Assembly (NCBI RefSeq): GCF_009363435.1
Contig: NZ_CP045354.1
Coordinates: forward strand, 1,330,501 to 1,394,500
Source: Labrenzia sp. THAF82
GTDB taxonomy: Bacteria; Pseudomonadota; Alphaproteobacteria; Rhizobiales; Stappiaceae
DNA length: 64,000 nucleotides
Direction: 5' to 3'
Shown: positions 43,956 to 53,019 of the stretch, one piece after another
Layout of the letters: every line of letters begins with the position of its first letter
How positions within the stretch are numbered: position 1 is the stretch's first letter
The notes under the pieces: model-generated
Told to the model about the DNA's origin: nothing
The model's input: the letters and a program-made list of their open reading frames with translations, nothing else
The model's database searches: none
Program-made: the position numbers and the translations under genes

Positions 43956-43985
43956 ATGGTCCGGGCAGTGCTGGTCTGTTGATCA

Positions 43986-44014
43986 CAAAAGCCGGCCGGT
44001 TGCTGCCGGTCGGC
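43986..44014 (-). terminator. Terminator of the TIM-barrel gene (minus strand)
   Basis: Read on the minus strand, GCCGACCGG-CAGCAA-CCGGCCGGC (one G-T wobble) is followed by TTTTG. It lies about 70 bases downstream of the stop at 44085. Confidence 0.75.
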
Positions 44015-44084
44015 TCCGCACCGTAGATAGGTCGGTGACGGGTTTCTGTCCGCTAAAGTCTGATCACAAATTTGTTGGCTGATC

Positions 44085-44903
44085 CTATTGGGCCAGACCG
44101 AGTGCTTCCATGTTCGCGATCGAAGCCGGGAGCTTTGCGTGATCCTTGATCTCAACAATCAGGCGAGGATCGCTGTCGAGTTTACCGATCGCATTGAAGA
44201 CTGACTGCCAGTTGATATTGCCTTCACCAAGAGCCCAGTGCCGATCGGCGTAGCCATCTGCATCCTGTAAATGCATATGACGGAGTTTGCTTCCTGCTGC
44301 CTTGACGAAATAGTCGACCGGTGGTGCTCCGGTAGAGCCGTGGGCGTAGTGCGCGTGCCCGGTGTCGATGGATATCCTGACCGCTTTTGAACCGAAGCTT
44401 TCCGCAAGTTCAATACGGGCATAGGGATCCTTGTCCTCGATGTTTTCGATGACCAGTTCGCAGCCGATATCCTCTGCGCGTTTGACCGCGTCCTTCATCG
44501 TCAAATGACACAGTTCGATCTTGCGATCTCTCGCGCCGTCGTAATTGTCGAGATTGTTGTGGTCCCAAGTGGAATAGGGACTATGAACCACCATATGAGT
44601 TCCGCCCAGGGCATCACATACTTCAAGCCCTTGCAGCAGGCGCTTTTTGACGATCTCACGAATGTCGACATCAACCGGGTCGATGGTAAAGCCCCAGAAT
44701 GGGCCATGAATGCCAACGCGGCCGGTGTGTCCGTCAAGAAGTGTCTTGGCCTCGTCGACCAGCGGCTGCCAGTCACCATTCAACGTTTCGGCCGGCCAGA
44801 AGTCCTGAAGTTCGAGGTCCCGTTGCTTCTCAAGCATCAGGCTCCGATGCGTTTTCAGCGAAGTCACGTTCAGGGCTGCGCCCAAAATAGGAAGGTCTGG
44901 CAT
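44085..44903 (-). CDS. Sugar phosphate isomerase/epimerase-family TIM-barrel protein
   Basis: A 272-residue xylose-isomerase-like barrel that probably isomerises or epimerises a sugar or related polyol. Metal-site blocks of the family are clear: HMVVHSPYS, ELVIENIEDKDP (Glu), SIDTGHAHYAHG (Asp and His), RHMHLQDADG (His) and LIVEIKD (Glu). ATG 44903 follows AGGTG; a TTG at 44921 adds six residues. It is transcribed alone and ends at its own terminator. The neighbouring hydroxyacid dehydrogenase could share a pathway, but they are separate units. The substrate is unknown. Confidence 0.88.
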   Translation of the reverse strand: MPDLPILGAALNVTSLKTHRSLMLEKQRDLELQDFWPAETLNGDWQPLVDEAKTLLDGHTGRVGIHGPFWGFTIDPVDVDIREIVKKRLLQGLEVCDALGGTHMVVHSPYSTWDHNNLDNYDGARDRKIELCHLTMKDAVKRAEDIGCELVIENIEDKDPYARIELAESFGSKAVRISIDTGHAHYAHGSTGAPPVDYFVKAAGSKLRHMHLQDADGYADRHWALGEGNINWQSVFNAIGKLDSDPRLIVEIKDHAKLPASIANMEALGLAQ

Positions 44904-44987
44904 GGTGGCACCTATGTTCAATATGGCTTTTCCCTGTCAGATAAGTCGCAACCCTTGACACTATTGCGACGTTTGCATCGTCTTGTT

Positions 44988-45935
44988 TCAATATCCTTTT
45001 TTGCGATCGACGCTTTCAGGCAGGCAACCAGTCCGGAAATAATGGTTGATGTTGTCTGCGACGATCTGGGACGCAGTCGATGTAATTGTTGGTGCGGATA
45101 TATGCGGCAGGATGGTCACACTGCCGTTGCTCCAAAGTGGGCTTTCGGGAGGCAAGGGCTCATTGTCGAAGACGTCAAGAACAGCATGGCTCAGTTTTCC
45201 GCCGTCCAGTGCTGCGATCAGAGCCGGCGTTTCAATGATCGGGCCGCGCGCAAAATTGATGATGGCAGCGCCAGGTTTGCAGCTTTCAAAGGCGGTTGAG
45301 TCAAGCAGCCCACGTGTTTCATCGGTCAACGGCATCAAAAGCACAAGAATGTCGGCTTGTTTCAAGACAGCCTTCAAACCGTCTTGGCCGGAATAGGTTC
45401 TGATGTCGTCGAGCGACTTTTCGCTCCGGCTCCAGCCAATGACATTGAAGCCGTTTGATATCAGCCTTTTGGCTGATGCGATGCCAAGCTTCCCAAGACC
45501 AAGAATTGCAATGGTACGGTGTGCGGGAAGGAGTAGCTCATGTCCCTGCCAGACGCGCTGATGCTGCTGCGCCATGTACCTTGGCATATCCCGATGGAGG
45601 TAAAGAGACCAGGCAAGCACCGCCTCCGACATGGTCTCCGCCATCTGGGGATCGGTCAGGCGCACTATCAACGGGCCATCCTGGGGCAATTCTGCGGTCA
45701 AGCGCTCAACACCGGCCCAAAGACTTTGCACCCAGACCAAGTTTGGCATTGCCGCAACTTTGGCAGGATCCGGGTTGGCAACAATTGCAACGGTTGCCTG
45801 CGAGCGTTCCTGTTCACTCAACGTGTCGAAGGCTTTGACTTCGGCAATATCCGCCAAGGCAATTGGCAACGCGGTGCGCCAGGCCTTTCGCTCGTCCTCA
45901 CTTGCTTCGGAAACGAACGGCACAATCGGTTTCAT
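44988..45935 (-). CDS. D-2-hydroxyacid dehydrogenase, GhrA-like
   Basis: A 315-residue NAD(P)H-dependent reductase, close in layout to E. coli glyoxylate/hydroxypyruvate reductase A (312 residues). The cofactor motif is AILGLGKLGIASAKRL. The catalytic Arg, Glu and His are in INFARGP, DVFDNEPLP and ILPHISAPT. It would reduce glyoxylate or hydroxypyruvate to glycolate or glycerate. Its start overlaps the stop of the upstream VOC gene by four bases (ATGA), so the pair is translationally coupled. The LysR gene divergent from the VOC gene is the likely regulator of the pair. Confidence 0.92.
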   Translation of the reverse strand: MKPIVPFVSEASEDERKAWRTALPIALADIAEVKAFDTLSEQERSQATVAIVANPDPAKVAAMPNLVWVQSLWAGVERLTAELPQDGPLIVRLTDPQMAETMSEAVLAWSLYLHRDMPRYMAQQHQRVWQGHELLLPAHRTIAILGLGKLGIASAKRLISNGFNVIGWSRSEKSLDDIRTYSGQDGLKAVLKQADILVLLMPLTDETRGLLDSTAFESCKPGAAIINFARGPIIETPALIAALDGGKLSHAVLDVFDNEPLPPESPLWSNGSVTILPHISAPTITSTASQIVADNINHYFRTGCLPESVDRKKGY

Positions 45936-46345
45936 CTGTCGAAGACCCCTGCAGCGTCAGCGAAGCCTTTCACTTCTATCGGGTTCCCGGACGGATCCAA
46001 GAAAAACATCGTGCTTTGTTCCCCGGGCTGGCCCGCGAACCGAATGGTCGGCGCAATAACGAAGTCGAGGTTAGCGGCTTCGAGCCGTTGCGCAAGAGCC
46101 TTCCACTCTTCCATGGCCAGCACAACGCCCAGATGGGGCATCGGAACCATGTGGTCACCGACCTTTCCGGTGTTTGTTGTTTCGAATGGCTTGCCAAGAT
46201 GCAGAGAGAGTTGGTGTCCGAAGAAATTGAAGTCCACCCAGGTTTCAGTGCTTCGTCCTTCCTGGCAGCCGAGCAAGCGACCGTAAAACGTACGTGCTTC
46301 ATCCAGGTCGGTTACGTGGTAGGCGAGGTGGAAGCAGGGTTGCAT
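45932..46345 (-). CDS. VOC/glyoxalase-family protein
   Basis: A 137-residue protein of the vicinal oxygen chelate fold. It begins with CFHLAYHVTDLDEARTFYG and ends with FFLDPSGNPIEVKGFAD, the paired beta-alpha-beta modules with metal-type His and Glu. FGHQLSLHLGK may carry another ligand. ATG 46345 follows GGAG by seven bases; an ATG four codons earlier also exists, and the long upstream extension to 46519 is not coding. It overlaps the GhrA-like gene. VOC proteins include glyoxalase I, dioxygenases and resistance proteins, and this one cannot be placed further. Confidence 0.88.
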   Translation of the reverse strand: MQPCFHLAYHVTDLDEARTFYGRLLGCQEGRSTETWVDFNFFGHQLSLHLGKPFETTNTGKVGDHMVPMPHLGVVLAMEEWKALAQRLEAANLDFVIAPTIRFAGQPGEQSTMFFLDPSGNPIEVKGFADAAGVFDR

Positions 46346-46436
46346 GAGTTTCTCCATAAATTGAGCGTGCCTGTAGTAGCAGAACCCATGCAAAACAATT
46401 ACTATCTTTTTTCTTCGATTTACGTAGGAAAATGTT

Positions 46437-47294
46437 TTGGATACGAGATTTCTGGAAAGCTTGATTGCCGTCGTTGAAAGTGGCTCGATCGCCGGTGCTG
46501 CCAGGGCACAAAACCTCACTGCCGCAGCTGTCAGCCAAAGAATACGTGTCTTGGAAACAGAACTTGGCTCTCGGCTGCTCGTCCGGACCTCTCATGCGGC
46601 ACAGCCGACACCGGAGTGCCTTCGCGTTTTGCCCGCGGCGCGAGAGTTGGTGAAGGCTGCGCAGCGTCTGAGCTCTGCGACAGATGCACAAGGCCTGGGT
46701 GGACCTTATCGTCTCGGTGCGGTCTCGACCGTTCTTGTTGATTATGGTCCAACAATTATCGACACCTTCAAGGAAAATGCGCCCAAGGCAACGCTCACTA
46801 TTCGGCCTGGTACCTCTCGCGTCCTCTACCAGGATCTTGTGTCTGGTCACCTGGATGCGGTCTTGATATCTGAACCGCCTTTTTCATTGCCTAAAAGCCT
46901 GCACAGCAGATTGTTCTGCGAAGAAAAGGCGGTTCACATTCTTCCTGCAGGTGTCGTCAAGAAGGACGTCGGTGACGCTGTTTTGCCCTGGATCGTCTAT
47001 GACAGGGAAGCCTGGGGTGGTCGTGTGATCTGGAACGCCTGTGAGCGGATAATTCGCAGCGGACATATCCTTTGCGAACTGGATGGATTGGAGACGATTG
47101 CGCAGATGGTTGCACGCGGAGCCGGTCAAGCAATTGTGCCGGATTGGCGTGGTCTGAATGCTCAACGATCCAATCTGCAGGAACTGTCAATGACAACTAC
47201 TGCAGTGCGCAAGCTGGTTCTTGTTCATCCGACTGCTTCTGTTGTCGCCTCTCTGACGGAATTGGTGCTCGCTGCGATTTCCAAAGCGCCTTGA
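46437..47294 (+). CDS. LysR-family transcriptional regulator (TTG start)
   Basis: A 285-residue LysR regulator. It begins LDTRFLESLIAVVESGSIAGAAR, the usual first helices, then LTAAAVSQRIRVLETELGSRL as recognition helix and an effector domain from about residue 90 (YRLGAVSTVLVDYGP). The start codon is TTG at 46437, with AGGA seven bases upstream; no nearby ATG fits. It is divergent from the VOC-GhrA pair with about 90 bases between starts, so those genes are its probable target. Confidence 0.9.
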   Translation: MDTRFLESLIAVVESGSIAGAARAQNLTAAAVSQRIRVLETELGSRLLVRTSHAAQPTPECLRVLPAARELVKAAQRLSSATDAQGLGGPYRLGAVSTVLVDYGPTIIDTFKENAPKATLTIRPGTSRVLYQDLVSGHLDAVLISEPPFSLPKSLHSRLFCEEKAVHILPAGVVKKDVGDAVLPWIVYDREAWGGRVIWNACERIIRSGHILCELDGLETIAQMVARGAGQAIVPDWRGLNAQRSNLQELSMTTTAVRKLVLVHPTASVVASLTELVLAAISKAP

Positions 47295-47783
47295 AATTTG
47301 ATTGCTGTGCCCGTTTTTTCAATCTCTGGGTGCATTTTTAGGGCTTCCGTTCGGTCAGCAAGAATCACTTTTTTGAAAGAAAACTAAATTTTATGACGAT
47401 TGTAGGCATAAAAATGTCGCTTGGGGGCGCGCTATTGAAATTAACAATATGATTGGGGTGTGATTTGGGAGTATACTGTTGTGCTAACGGCTTCTTAGTG
47501 CAATGGTATTGCGTGTTGAGCTTCGGGCCGGTTTAAATACCGGCGATGATCCCATACGTTAGCGTTTGGCTCATCAGAGAGGCTGCAGAGCAAGAGTAGC
47601 GTATAAGCGTTAGATGAAGGCTAAATTAAAAATAATCAATATTCATGCCTTCAAGTCGGAACTTCGTTTCTTGCTTGATATACTTTCCAATTGGATGCGC
47701 TGGCACGTGAATACTTCGCGGATAGAATTTGCGAGCTGCGCCCATAAACACAATCAGCAAAAAGACTGTACAGGAGTGTTCCT
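47295..47783. other. Long AT-rich leader region upstream of proX
   Basis: About 490 bases with no supported gene and lower GC than the flanks. A 6-bp hairpin (GCCGGT-TTAAAT-ACCGGC) lies at 47527-47544. Possible promoter boxes occur near 47670-47690 (TTGCTTGATATACTTT). The size suggests several regulatory inputs, as expected for an osmolyte transporter, or a small RNA. I found no riboswitch I could name. Confidence 0.45.
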
Positions 47784-48776
47784 ATGAAGAAGTTGTTTGC
47801 CACGGTCGCCGCGACCGCGCTTGTCGGGATGGCGTCGTCAGCCATGGCCGAAGACTGCGGGACGATCACCGTTGCCGAAATGAACTGGGCGTCCGCAGGC
47901 GCAATCTCCCAGATCGACAAAATCATCCTCGAGAACGGTTACGGCTGTAATGTCGAACTCGTTGCTGGAGACACGATGCCGACATTCACTTCCATGAACG
48001 AAAAAGGTGAGCCGGACATGGCTCCCGAGCTTTGGATCAACGCCGTGCGCGAACCGCTCGACCAGGCTGTTTCCGAAGGCTCTTTGATCATCGGCGGTGA
48101 GATTCTCAACGAAGGTGGTGTTGAAGGCTTTTGGGTGCCGACGTTTATTGCCGAAGAACACGGCATTAAAACCGTCAAGGATGCTCTTGCCCGTCCTGAT
48201 CTCTTCAAGGGAGCAGAAGACGACAGCAAGGGTGGCTTCTTCACATGCCCCACTGGCTGGAACTGCCGTATAACCACAGGCAACCTGTTCCGTGCGTTCG
48301 GCTTCGATGAAGCCGGGTTTGAAATGGTTGATCCAGGTTCTGCTGCAGGCCTCGACGGTTCAATTGCCCGCGCCAACGAGCGTAAAGAAGGTTGGCTTGG
48401 TTATTACTGGGCGCCGACGTCCATTCTCGGCAAATACGACATGACATTGCTTGACTTTGAAGTGCCGCATGACAAAGCCGAGTGGGACAAGTGCACCGTG
48501 GTTGAAGATTGTCCTGATCCGAAGCCGAATTCCTGGGTCAAGTCCGAAGTCTTCACCGTTGTGACGGACGATTTTGCCAACAAGGCTGGTCCGGCAATGG
48601 ACTACATCAAGGGCCGTACATGGGACAACCGGACAGCCGGTAAGGTGTTGGCTTGGATGAGCGACAACCAGGCTGCCAATGAAGACGGCGCATACTACTT
48701 CCTGGAAAATTTCGAGGATGTATGGACCAAGTGGGTCAGCCCGGAAGCTGCCGAAAAAATCAAGGCATCGCTCTAA
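47784..48776 (+). CDS. proX: Glycine betaine/proline betaine-binding periplasmic protein
   Basis: The 330-residue binding subunit of an OpuA/ProU-type ABC importer. A Sec signal ends at AMA, and the mature protein starts EDCGTITVAEMNWASAGA. Trp-rich blocks likely to form the aromatic cage for quaternary amines include PELWIN, EGFWVPT, CPTGWNC and GYYWAPT. Four or more Cys suggest disulfides. proW and proV follow on the same strand, the first after a terminator-like hairpin. The substrate is inferred as glycine betaine, proline betaine or choline-like. Confidence 0.93.
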   Translation: MKKLFATVAATALVGMASSAMAEDCGTITVAEMNWASAGAISQIDKIILENGYGCNVELVAGDTMPTFTSMNEKGEPDMAPELWINAVREPLDQAVSEGSLIIGGEILNEGGVEGFWVPTFIAEEHGIKTVKDALARPDLFKGAEDDSKGGFFTCPTGWNCRITTGNLFRAFGFDEAGFEMVDPGSAAGLDGSIARANERKEGWLGYYWAPTSILGKYDMTLLDFEVPHDKAEWDKCTVVEDCPDPKPNSWVKSEVFTVVTDDFANKAGPAMDYIKGRTWDNRTAGKVLAWMSDNQAANEDGAYYFLENFEDVWTKWVSPEAAEKIKASL

Positions 48777-48795
48777 GCTGCCGAGACGAGACTGG

Positions 48796-48820
48796 AGCCC
48801 GCGCTAATGTGCGGGCTTTT
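48796..48820 (+). terminator. Terminator-like hairpin between proX and proW
   Basis: AGCCCGC and GCGGGCT form a 7-bp stem with an 8-base loop, followed by TTTT. It starts 20 bases after proX and lies before the proW start, so it probably sets a high binding-protein to permease ratio by partial termination. Confidence 0.8.
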
Positions 48821-48851
48821 CATTTGGGGCAAAACCATCGGGACGACACAG

Positions 48852-49736
48852 ATGGACTGGATCGAATTTCCCTCGCTTAGCCGGGGCACCTTGCTAGCAA
48901 TCAAGAAAACCATTGATGGATCATTCAAAGAGTTCACCAGGGCGTATGGTGACATCATCGACAGGATGTTCGATCCGTTACAGGACTTCCTGATTTTTCT
49001 TGAACAGCTGCTGATAAACTCTCCCTGGCCAATTGTGCTTGCAGCATTTGCTGTGATCATTTTCCTGTTGAGCCGGAAAGTGTCCATTGTGATCGGCACG
49101 GTTGTTGCGCTTGTTCTGATCGGGGTTTTCGGGCTCTGGGAAGACACGATGCGTACAGTCGCCATGGTGACGGTTTGCACCATGCTGGCAATTGTTCTGG
49201 GCATTCCCATCGGTATCCTCATGGCGCGCTCTGACCGTGTCCAACGGATGGTCAACCCGGTGCTGGATTTGATGCAGACCATGCCGAGTTTTGTGTATCT
49301 GATCCCGGTCGTCATGATCTTCGGAATTGGTAAGGTCCCGGGTCTGATCGCGGTCGTGATCTATGCAATCCCGCCAATGATCCGACTGACCAATCTGGGG
49401 ATCCGGCTTGTCGATCAAGACGTGCTTGAAGCCGCAGACGCCTTCGGGTCCAATGCGCGACAGAAACTCATGAATGTCCAATTGCCGCTGGCCCTGCCAA
49501 CCATAATGGCAGGCATCAACCAGTGCATCATGATGTCCCTGTCCATGGTCGTCGTTGCATCGATGATCGGCGTGAAGGGACTTGGACAAGAGGTCCTCAA
49601 CGCGATTAACAACCAATACCTGACGGCTGGAATGCTGAGCGGTCTCTCAATCGTTTCAATCGCAATTATCTTTGACCGTGCGACCCAGGCATATGGCAAG
49701 CGCCTTCAAAAACACTCGGAGGTCGTCCATGGCTGA
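48852..49736 (+). CDS. proW: Glycine betaine ABC transporter permease
   Basis: The inner-membrane subunit of the ProU-type importer, 294 residues. A hydrophilic N-terminus (about 50 residues) precedes roughly six helices. The family EAA-type loop is DVLEAADAFGSNARQKLMNV, followed by QLPLALPTIMAGINQ. ATG 48852 starts MDWIEFP with GGGAC upstream; the ATG at 48807 lies inside the terminator hairpin and is rejected. The proV start overlaps its last codons by eight bases. Confidence 0.94.
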   Translation: MDWIEFPSLSRGTLLAIKKTIDGSFKEFTRAYGDIIDRMFDPLQDFLIFLEQLLINSPWPIVLAAFAVIIFLLSRKVSIVIGTVVALVLIGVFGLWEDTMRTVAMVTVCTMLAIVLGIPIGILMARSDRVQRMVNPVLDLMQTMPSFVYLIPVVMIFGIGKVPGLIAVVIYAIPPMIRLTNLGIRLVDQDVLEAADAFGSNARQKLMNVQLPLALPTIMAGINQCIMMSLSMVVVASMIGVKGLGQEVLNAINNQYLTAGMLSGLSIVSIAIIFDRATQAYGKRLQKHSEVVHG

Positions 49737-50760
49737 GGCAACCGGCATTGAGATCAAGAATCTCTACAAGATCTTCGGACCAAACGGCAAAGAGATGGTC
49801 CAGAAGGTCAAGGAGGGCATGTCCAAGACGGAATTGAACGAAAAGTTCAATCACGTGCTCGGTTTGAACAACATCAACATTTCGATGCCTGGTGGCAAAA
49901 TCGAGGTGGTGATGGGACTGTCCGGGTCGGGTAAATCCACCTTGATCCGGCACATCAACCGGCTGATCGATCCGACCGACGGTGAGGTTCTTTATGGCAA
50001 CGAGGACGTCTGCAAGATGTCCCAGGATGAGCTTCGCGAATTCCGCCGCCACAAGACTGCCATGGTGTTCCAGAAGTTCGCTCTGTTGCCGCATCGAACG
50101 GTCATGAAAAACACCGTCTATGGACTTGAAATCCAGGGCGTGCCGATGAAAGAGGCGGAAGAGCGGGCGGCCCGCTGGATTGCGCGTGTCGGTCTGGAAG
50201 GGTTTGAGGATCATTATCCGAACCAGCTTTCCGGTGGTATGCAGCAGCGCGTCGGCCTGGCGCGTGCGTTGACCAACGACGCCGATATCCTGCTGATGGA
50301 CGAAGCGTTTTCGGCGCTCGATCCATTGATCCGCATGGACATGCAAACGGTTCTCCTGGATCTGCAGGAAGAGTTGCACAAGACCATCGTCTTCATCACG
50401 CACGATCTCGACGAAGCACTGCGGCTTGGCGACAAGATTGCAATTCTTCGAGATGGCGCTGTCATTCAACAGGGCTCGGGCCAAGACATCGTTCTCAATC
50501 CCGCAGATGCTTATATCGCCGACTTCGTGAAAGAGGTGAATCGCGGCCGCGTGATCCTGGTCGATACGGTCATGGATAAATCCAAGACCGTTGAAGGCGG
50601 ACTGACCATCGAAAGCGGCATTATGCTCGAAGAAGCCGCGAAAACCTTCGCAGAGACCGGCGAGGGCGAAGCCTGTGTCGTCAATGGTGATGGACAACCA
50701 GTCGGCGTCCTGAACGTCCAGGACACCATCAGTGCCATGGTGACACCCGCCAGCCACTAA
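49729..50760 (+). CDS. proV: Glycine betaine ABC transporter ATP-binding protein
   Basis: The ATPase of the ProU-type importer, 343 residues (E. coli ProV has 400). Walker A is GLSGSGKST, signature LSGGMQQR, Walker B ILLMDEAFSALDP and switch His VFITHDLDEA. After about residue 265 comes a reduced C-terminal part with one CBS-like unit (ACVVNGDGQPVGVLNVQD), where ProV usually has two CBS repeats linked to ionic-strength sensing. ATG 49729 follows CGGAGG. A bidirectional-looking terminator follows 26 bases after the stop. Confidence 0.94.
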   Translation: MAEATGIEIKNLYKIFGPNGKEMVQKVKEGMSKTELNEKFNHVLGLNNINISMPGGKIEVVMGLSGSGKSTLIRHINRLIDPTDGEVLYGNEDVCKMSQDELREFRRHKTAMVFQKFALLPHRTVMKNTVYGLEIQGVPMKEAEERAARWIARVGLEGFEDHYPNQLSGGMQQRVGLARALTNDADILLMDEAFSALDPLIRMDMQTVLLDLQEELHKTIVFITHDLDEALRLGDKIAILRDGAVIQQGSGQDIVLNPADAYIADFVKEVNRGRVILVDTVMDKSKTVEGGLTIESGIMLEEAAKTFAETGEGEACVVNGDGQPVGVLNVQDTISAMVTPASH

Positions 50761-50785
50761 CATGCAGCTCGGTTCAACATTCAAG

Positions 50786-50819
50786 GCCCCGGAAGAAATT
50801 CCGGGGCTTCGTCTTTTTG
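50786..50819 (+). terminator. Terminator of proXWV
   Basis: GCCCCGGAA-GAAA-TTCCGGGGC is a 9-bp stem with a GAAA tetraloop, followed by TTCGTCTTTTT. It also lies just downstream of the convergent tolC gene. Confidence 0.92.
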
Positions 50820-50841
50820 TGGCCGAACTGAAAGGGGCCGG

Positions 50842-52350
50842 TCAGTTCCCAGACCGATAGGGCCAGGACAACCAGTTGATCCTGCCCGAACCTTCTCCGC
50901 CAGGATCAGGCGAATTCGCGTCGGCCAGTTCCATCTGAACAGTATCGTTTTCGGTCGGACCAAGCCGCAGATCCCAGGTGTTGAATTCAGGGATTAATCT
51001 GCCGACTGCCGGTGGGCGTTCTTCAATGATTGAAAAGTGTTGCGGGGCCAGTCGCCCAATGTTTGCCAACAAGAAGAAATCGGCGATGCGCGCATCATAG
51101 CGTGCACGGACATGATCGACCTGGCTCAAAAGCAATTCCCGTTCGCCGTCCAATACGTCGAGCAGAGACCTCTGGCCACTGTCGAACTCTATCTGGAGAC
51201 CCTTCACGGCACGCCGATTGGCTTCAATGGCGCGTTTGCCGGCTTTTGCCCGCAATCGGGATGCGGTTCTCTGTTTCATCGCGCGAATGACGTTCTCACG
51301 AATAATCTGCTGGGTATCGTCAAGCTCATATTCCTCTTGGGCCGCCGTGAACTTGGCACGCTTGACCGAAGAAATGTTGCGGCCGCCTGTAAAGAGCGGA
51401 GCTGAGACACGAACACCGAAGCGGAAATCCTCTTCGTCCTGATTGCCAAGGTTGCCGCGATATCCGTTTTCCCATTCACCTTCCAGGGATACCCGCGGAA
51501 GCATGTCTCCAACCGCGGCCCGTGCTGCGTAACGGGCAGCACGTGCATCTGCAGTCGCGGCGCGTATAGAGGGATTGTTTTGAAACGCGATCGTAATCGC
51601 ATCATCTAACCCATCGGGTTCCAGTTTTTCGGGAATGCCGGGCCAACCCAGTTTGCCGGGCTTTTGTCCCGTCAGTCGTTCATAGAGCGCTTCCGACGCT
51701 TCCAGATCACCGACCGCTTGGTCTGAATTCCCTTGTGCCTCAGCAAGCCTGGCAAGCGCTTGCTCGATGTCGGTCTTCGTGGCATCGCCGGACTTGTACC
51801 GGGCCCGTGCAGCCTTCACCTCGCGTTGCACAACACCGGTATAGGCTTTCAGACGTGCGAGAATGGCCTTGTCCCGCACGACACGCAAATAAGCGTCAGC
51901 CGTGTTCAGCAGCAGTGTTTGCTCGGCGCTAATCAGCTGGTTGCGGCCGGATTCGGATTCTTCATGCGCCTGATTGAGTCGATTGACACCGGCAAAGCCC
52001 TGAAACAGGGTCTGCGACATGGAGACGCCAAGTTCGTGGAAGAACGCACGGTCGCTCGAGCCGCTTCGCGTTTTATAGGCATTTTGCTCGCCGAGATAAG
52101 ATCCGGTTACTGTCGGCAGAAATTCAGACCTGGCTGTCCAGACACCCTGGTTCGTGGCCTGGTAACGTGACCTTTCAGCTTTCAGACCCGGATTGACCGC
52201 ATAGGCCGATGCCATTGCCTCTTCAAGAGACTGCCCCTGTGCTGGCAGATTGGCGATGGCCACAACGAAGACAGAGACCCCGGCCATAGCACGGGCCAGC
52301 AGGGAGGTGATCCCCGGCGGCTGGTCGGTAGGGCTTGAAAGGGTTGTCAT
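50842..52350 (-). CDS. tolC: TolC-family outer-membrane efflux/secretion channel
   Basis: A 502-residue outer-membrane trimeric channel subunit used by type I secretion and drug efflux systems. It has an N-terminal signal region, then two structural repeats of the TolC fold: MASAYAVNPGLKAERSRYQ with QTLFQGFAGVNR in the first, and IAFQNNPSIRAATADARAA with VSAPLFTGGRN in the second. The C-terminal 60 residues are polar and Pro-rich. The gene is alone; no membrane-fusion or inner-membrane pump gene is beside it, so it may serve several pumps. A palindromic CRP/FNR-like box lies 67 bases upstream of its start. Confidence 0.94.
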   Translation of the reverse strand: MTTLSSPTDQPPGITSLLARAMAGVSVFVVAIANLPAQGQSLEEAMASAYAVNPGLKAERSRYQATNQGVWTARSEFLPTVTGSYLGEQNAYKTRSGSSDRAFFHELGVSMSQTLFQGFAGVNRLNQAHEESESGRNQLISAEQTLLLNTADAYLRVVRDKAILARLKAYTGVVQREVKAARARYKSGDATKTDIEQALARLAEAQGNSDQAVGDLEASEALYERLTGQKPGKLGWPGIPEKLEPDGLDDAITIAFQNNPSIRAATADARAARYAARAAVGDMLPRVSLEGEWENGYRGNLGNQDEEDFRFGVRVSAPLFTGGRNISSVKRAKFTAAQEEYELDDTQQIIRENVIRAMKQRTASRLRAKAGKRAIEANRRAVKGLQIEFDSGQRSLLDVLDGERELLLSQVDHVRARYDARIADFFLLANIGRLAPQHFSIIEERPPAVGRLIPEFNTWDLRLGPTENDTVQMELADANSPDPGGEGSGRINWLSWPYRSGN

Positions 52351-52416
52351 GGTGGCACCAGTTCGGATATCTGCGCCAACCGTAGTTTTTTATGGTTAAT
52401 CAAAGGTAAGCCGATA

Positions 52417-52430
52417 TGTGAAATGTCACA
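52417..52430. promoter_or_regulatory. CRP/FNR-family-like box upstream of tolC
   Basis: TGTGA-AATG-TCACA has CRP-like half-sites with the 4-base spacing of FNR-type sites. It lies 67 bases before the tolC start codon. Binding by a CRP/FNR-superfamily regulator is inferred. Confidence 0.5.
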
Positions 52431-52866
52431 TGTGCAATCGGCCGGATTTCACAATTAAGTCATTGCTTTATATGAACTAATATTGGCCCTTATATCAGGG
52501 TGCGAGTTTTTAACCGCAAGGTTAAATAGTAACCTGCAAATGCTATTGTCAAAAGCTGCAAAAAACTGAACTCAGCCGCGCGCAAAAAGAATAAAATTCA
52601 CGTCGAATACGTGTCTTTTCTCAAACCTCCGCAGGAAGTTTTTTCCTGTTTCAAACAGATGACGAGGCTGAAACCGTGTTCCAATCGGAAACGGTAACTT
52701 TGCGTTGCGTTTGATATCTCAACAAAAATCGGGTCCGCAGTCTTGCAGGTCCGGGTTGCCTTGGAAGAACCGGGTTTGGCCAACTCATGGGGCTGGAAGC
52801 CTGACGGCTGCATGATGATCTGAATGGCAGCTGGAGTGGCAGAGAAAACGCGGTCGATAAACTTTT

Positions 52867-52884
52867 ATCGATAATATTATCGAT
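52867..52884. promoter_or_regulatory. 18-bp AT-rich palindrome upstream of the GntR gene
   Basis: ATCGATAATATTATCGAT is perfectly palindromic and lies about 135 bases before the start of the GntR regulator. Its form fits a dimeric regulator's operator, most simply for autoregulation. Confidence 0.5.
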
Positions 52885-53019
52885 GATGAATTGATTTGCA
52901 TCCAAAACGGTATTGCTGCGCCAGCGGGACGATCCCGTCGCTTGTTGTCGTTTGCCCTTTCAGGCATCGAGCCTGAATAGGATAATTCAATTTGGACAAA
53001 GGTTTGGGTGTTGTTCTCG

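Larger units (their letters stand above)
52351..53019. other. AT-rich intergenic region between divergent tolC and gntR
   Basis: About 670 bases without a convincing gene; the short frames here have poor composition and no ribosome sites. It holds a TGTGA-AATG-TCACA box near tolC, a small AGGAA/TTCCT hairpin near 52635, and an 18-bp palindrome near the GntR gene. A small RNA or remnant gene cannot be excluded. Confidence 0.5.

Noticed and set aside
52598..52813. 71-codon frame in the tolC-gntR gap
   Set aside because: No ribosome site, atypical composition and no conserved features; treated as non-coding.
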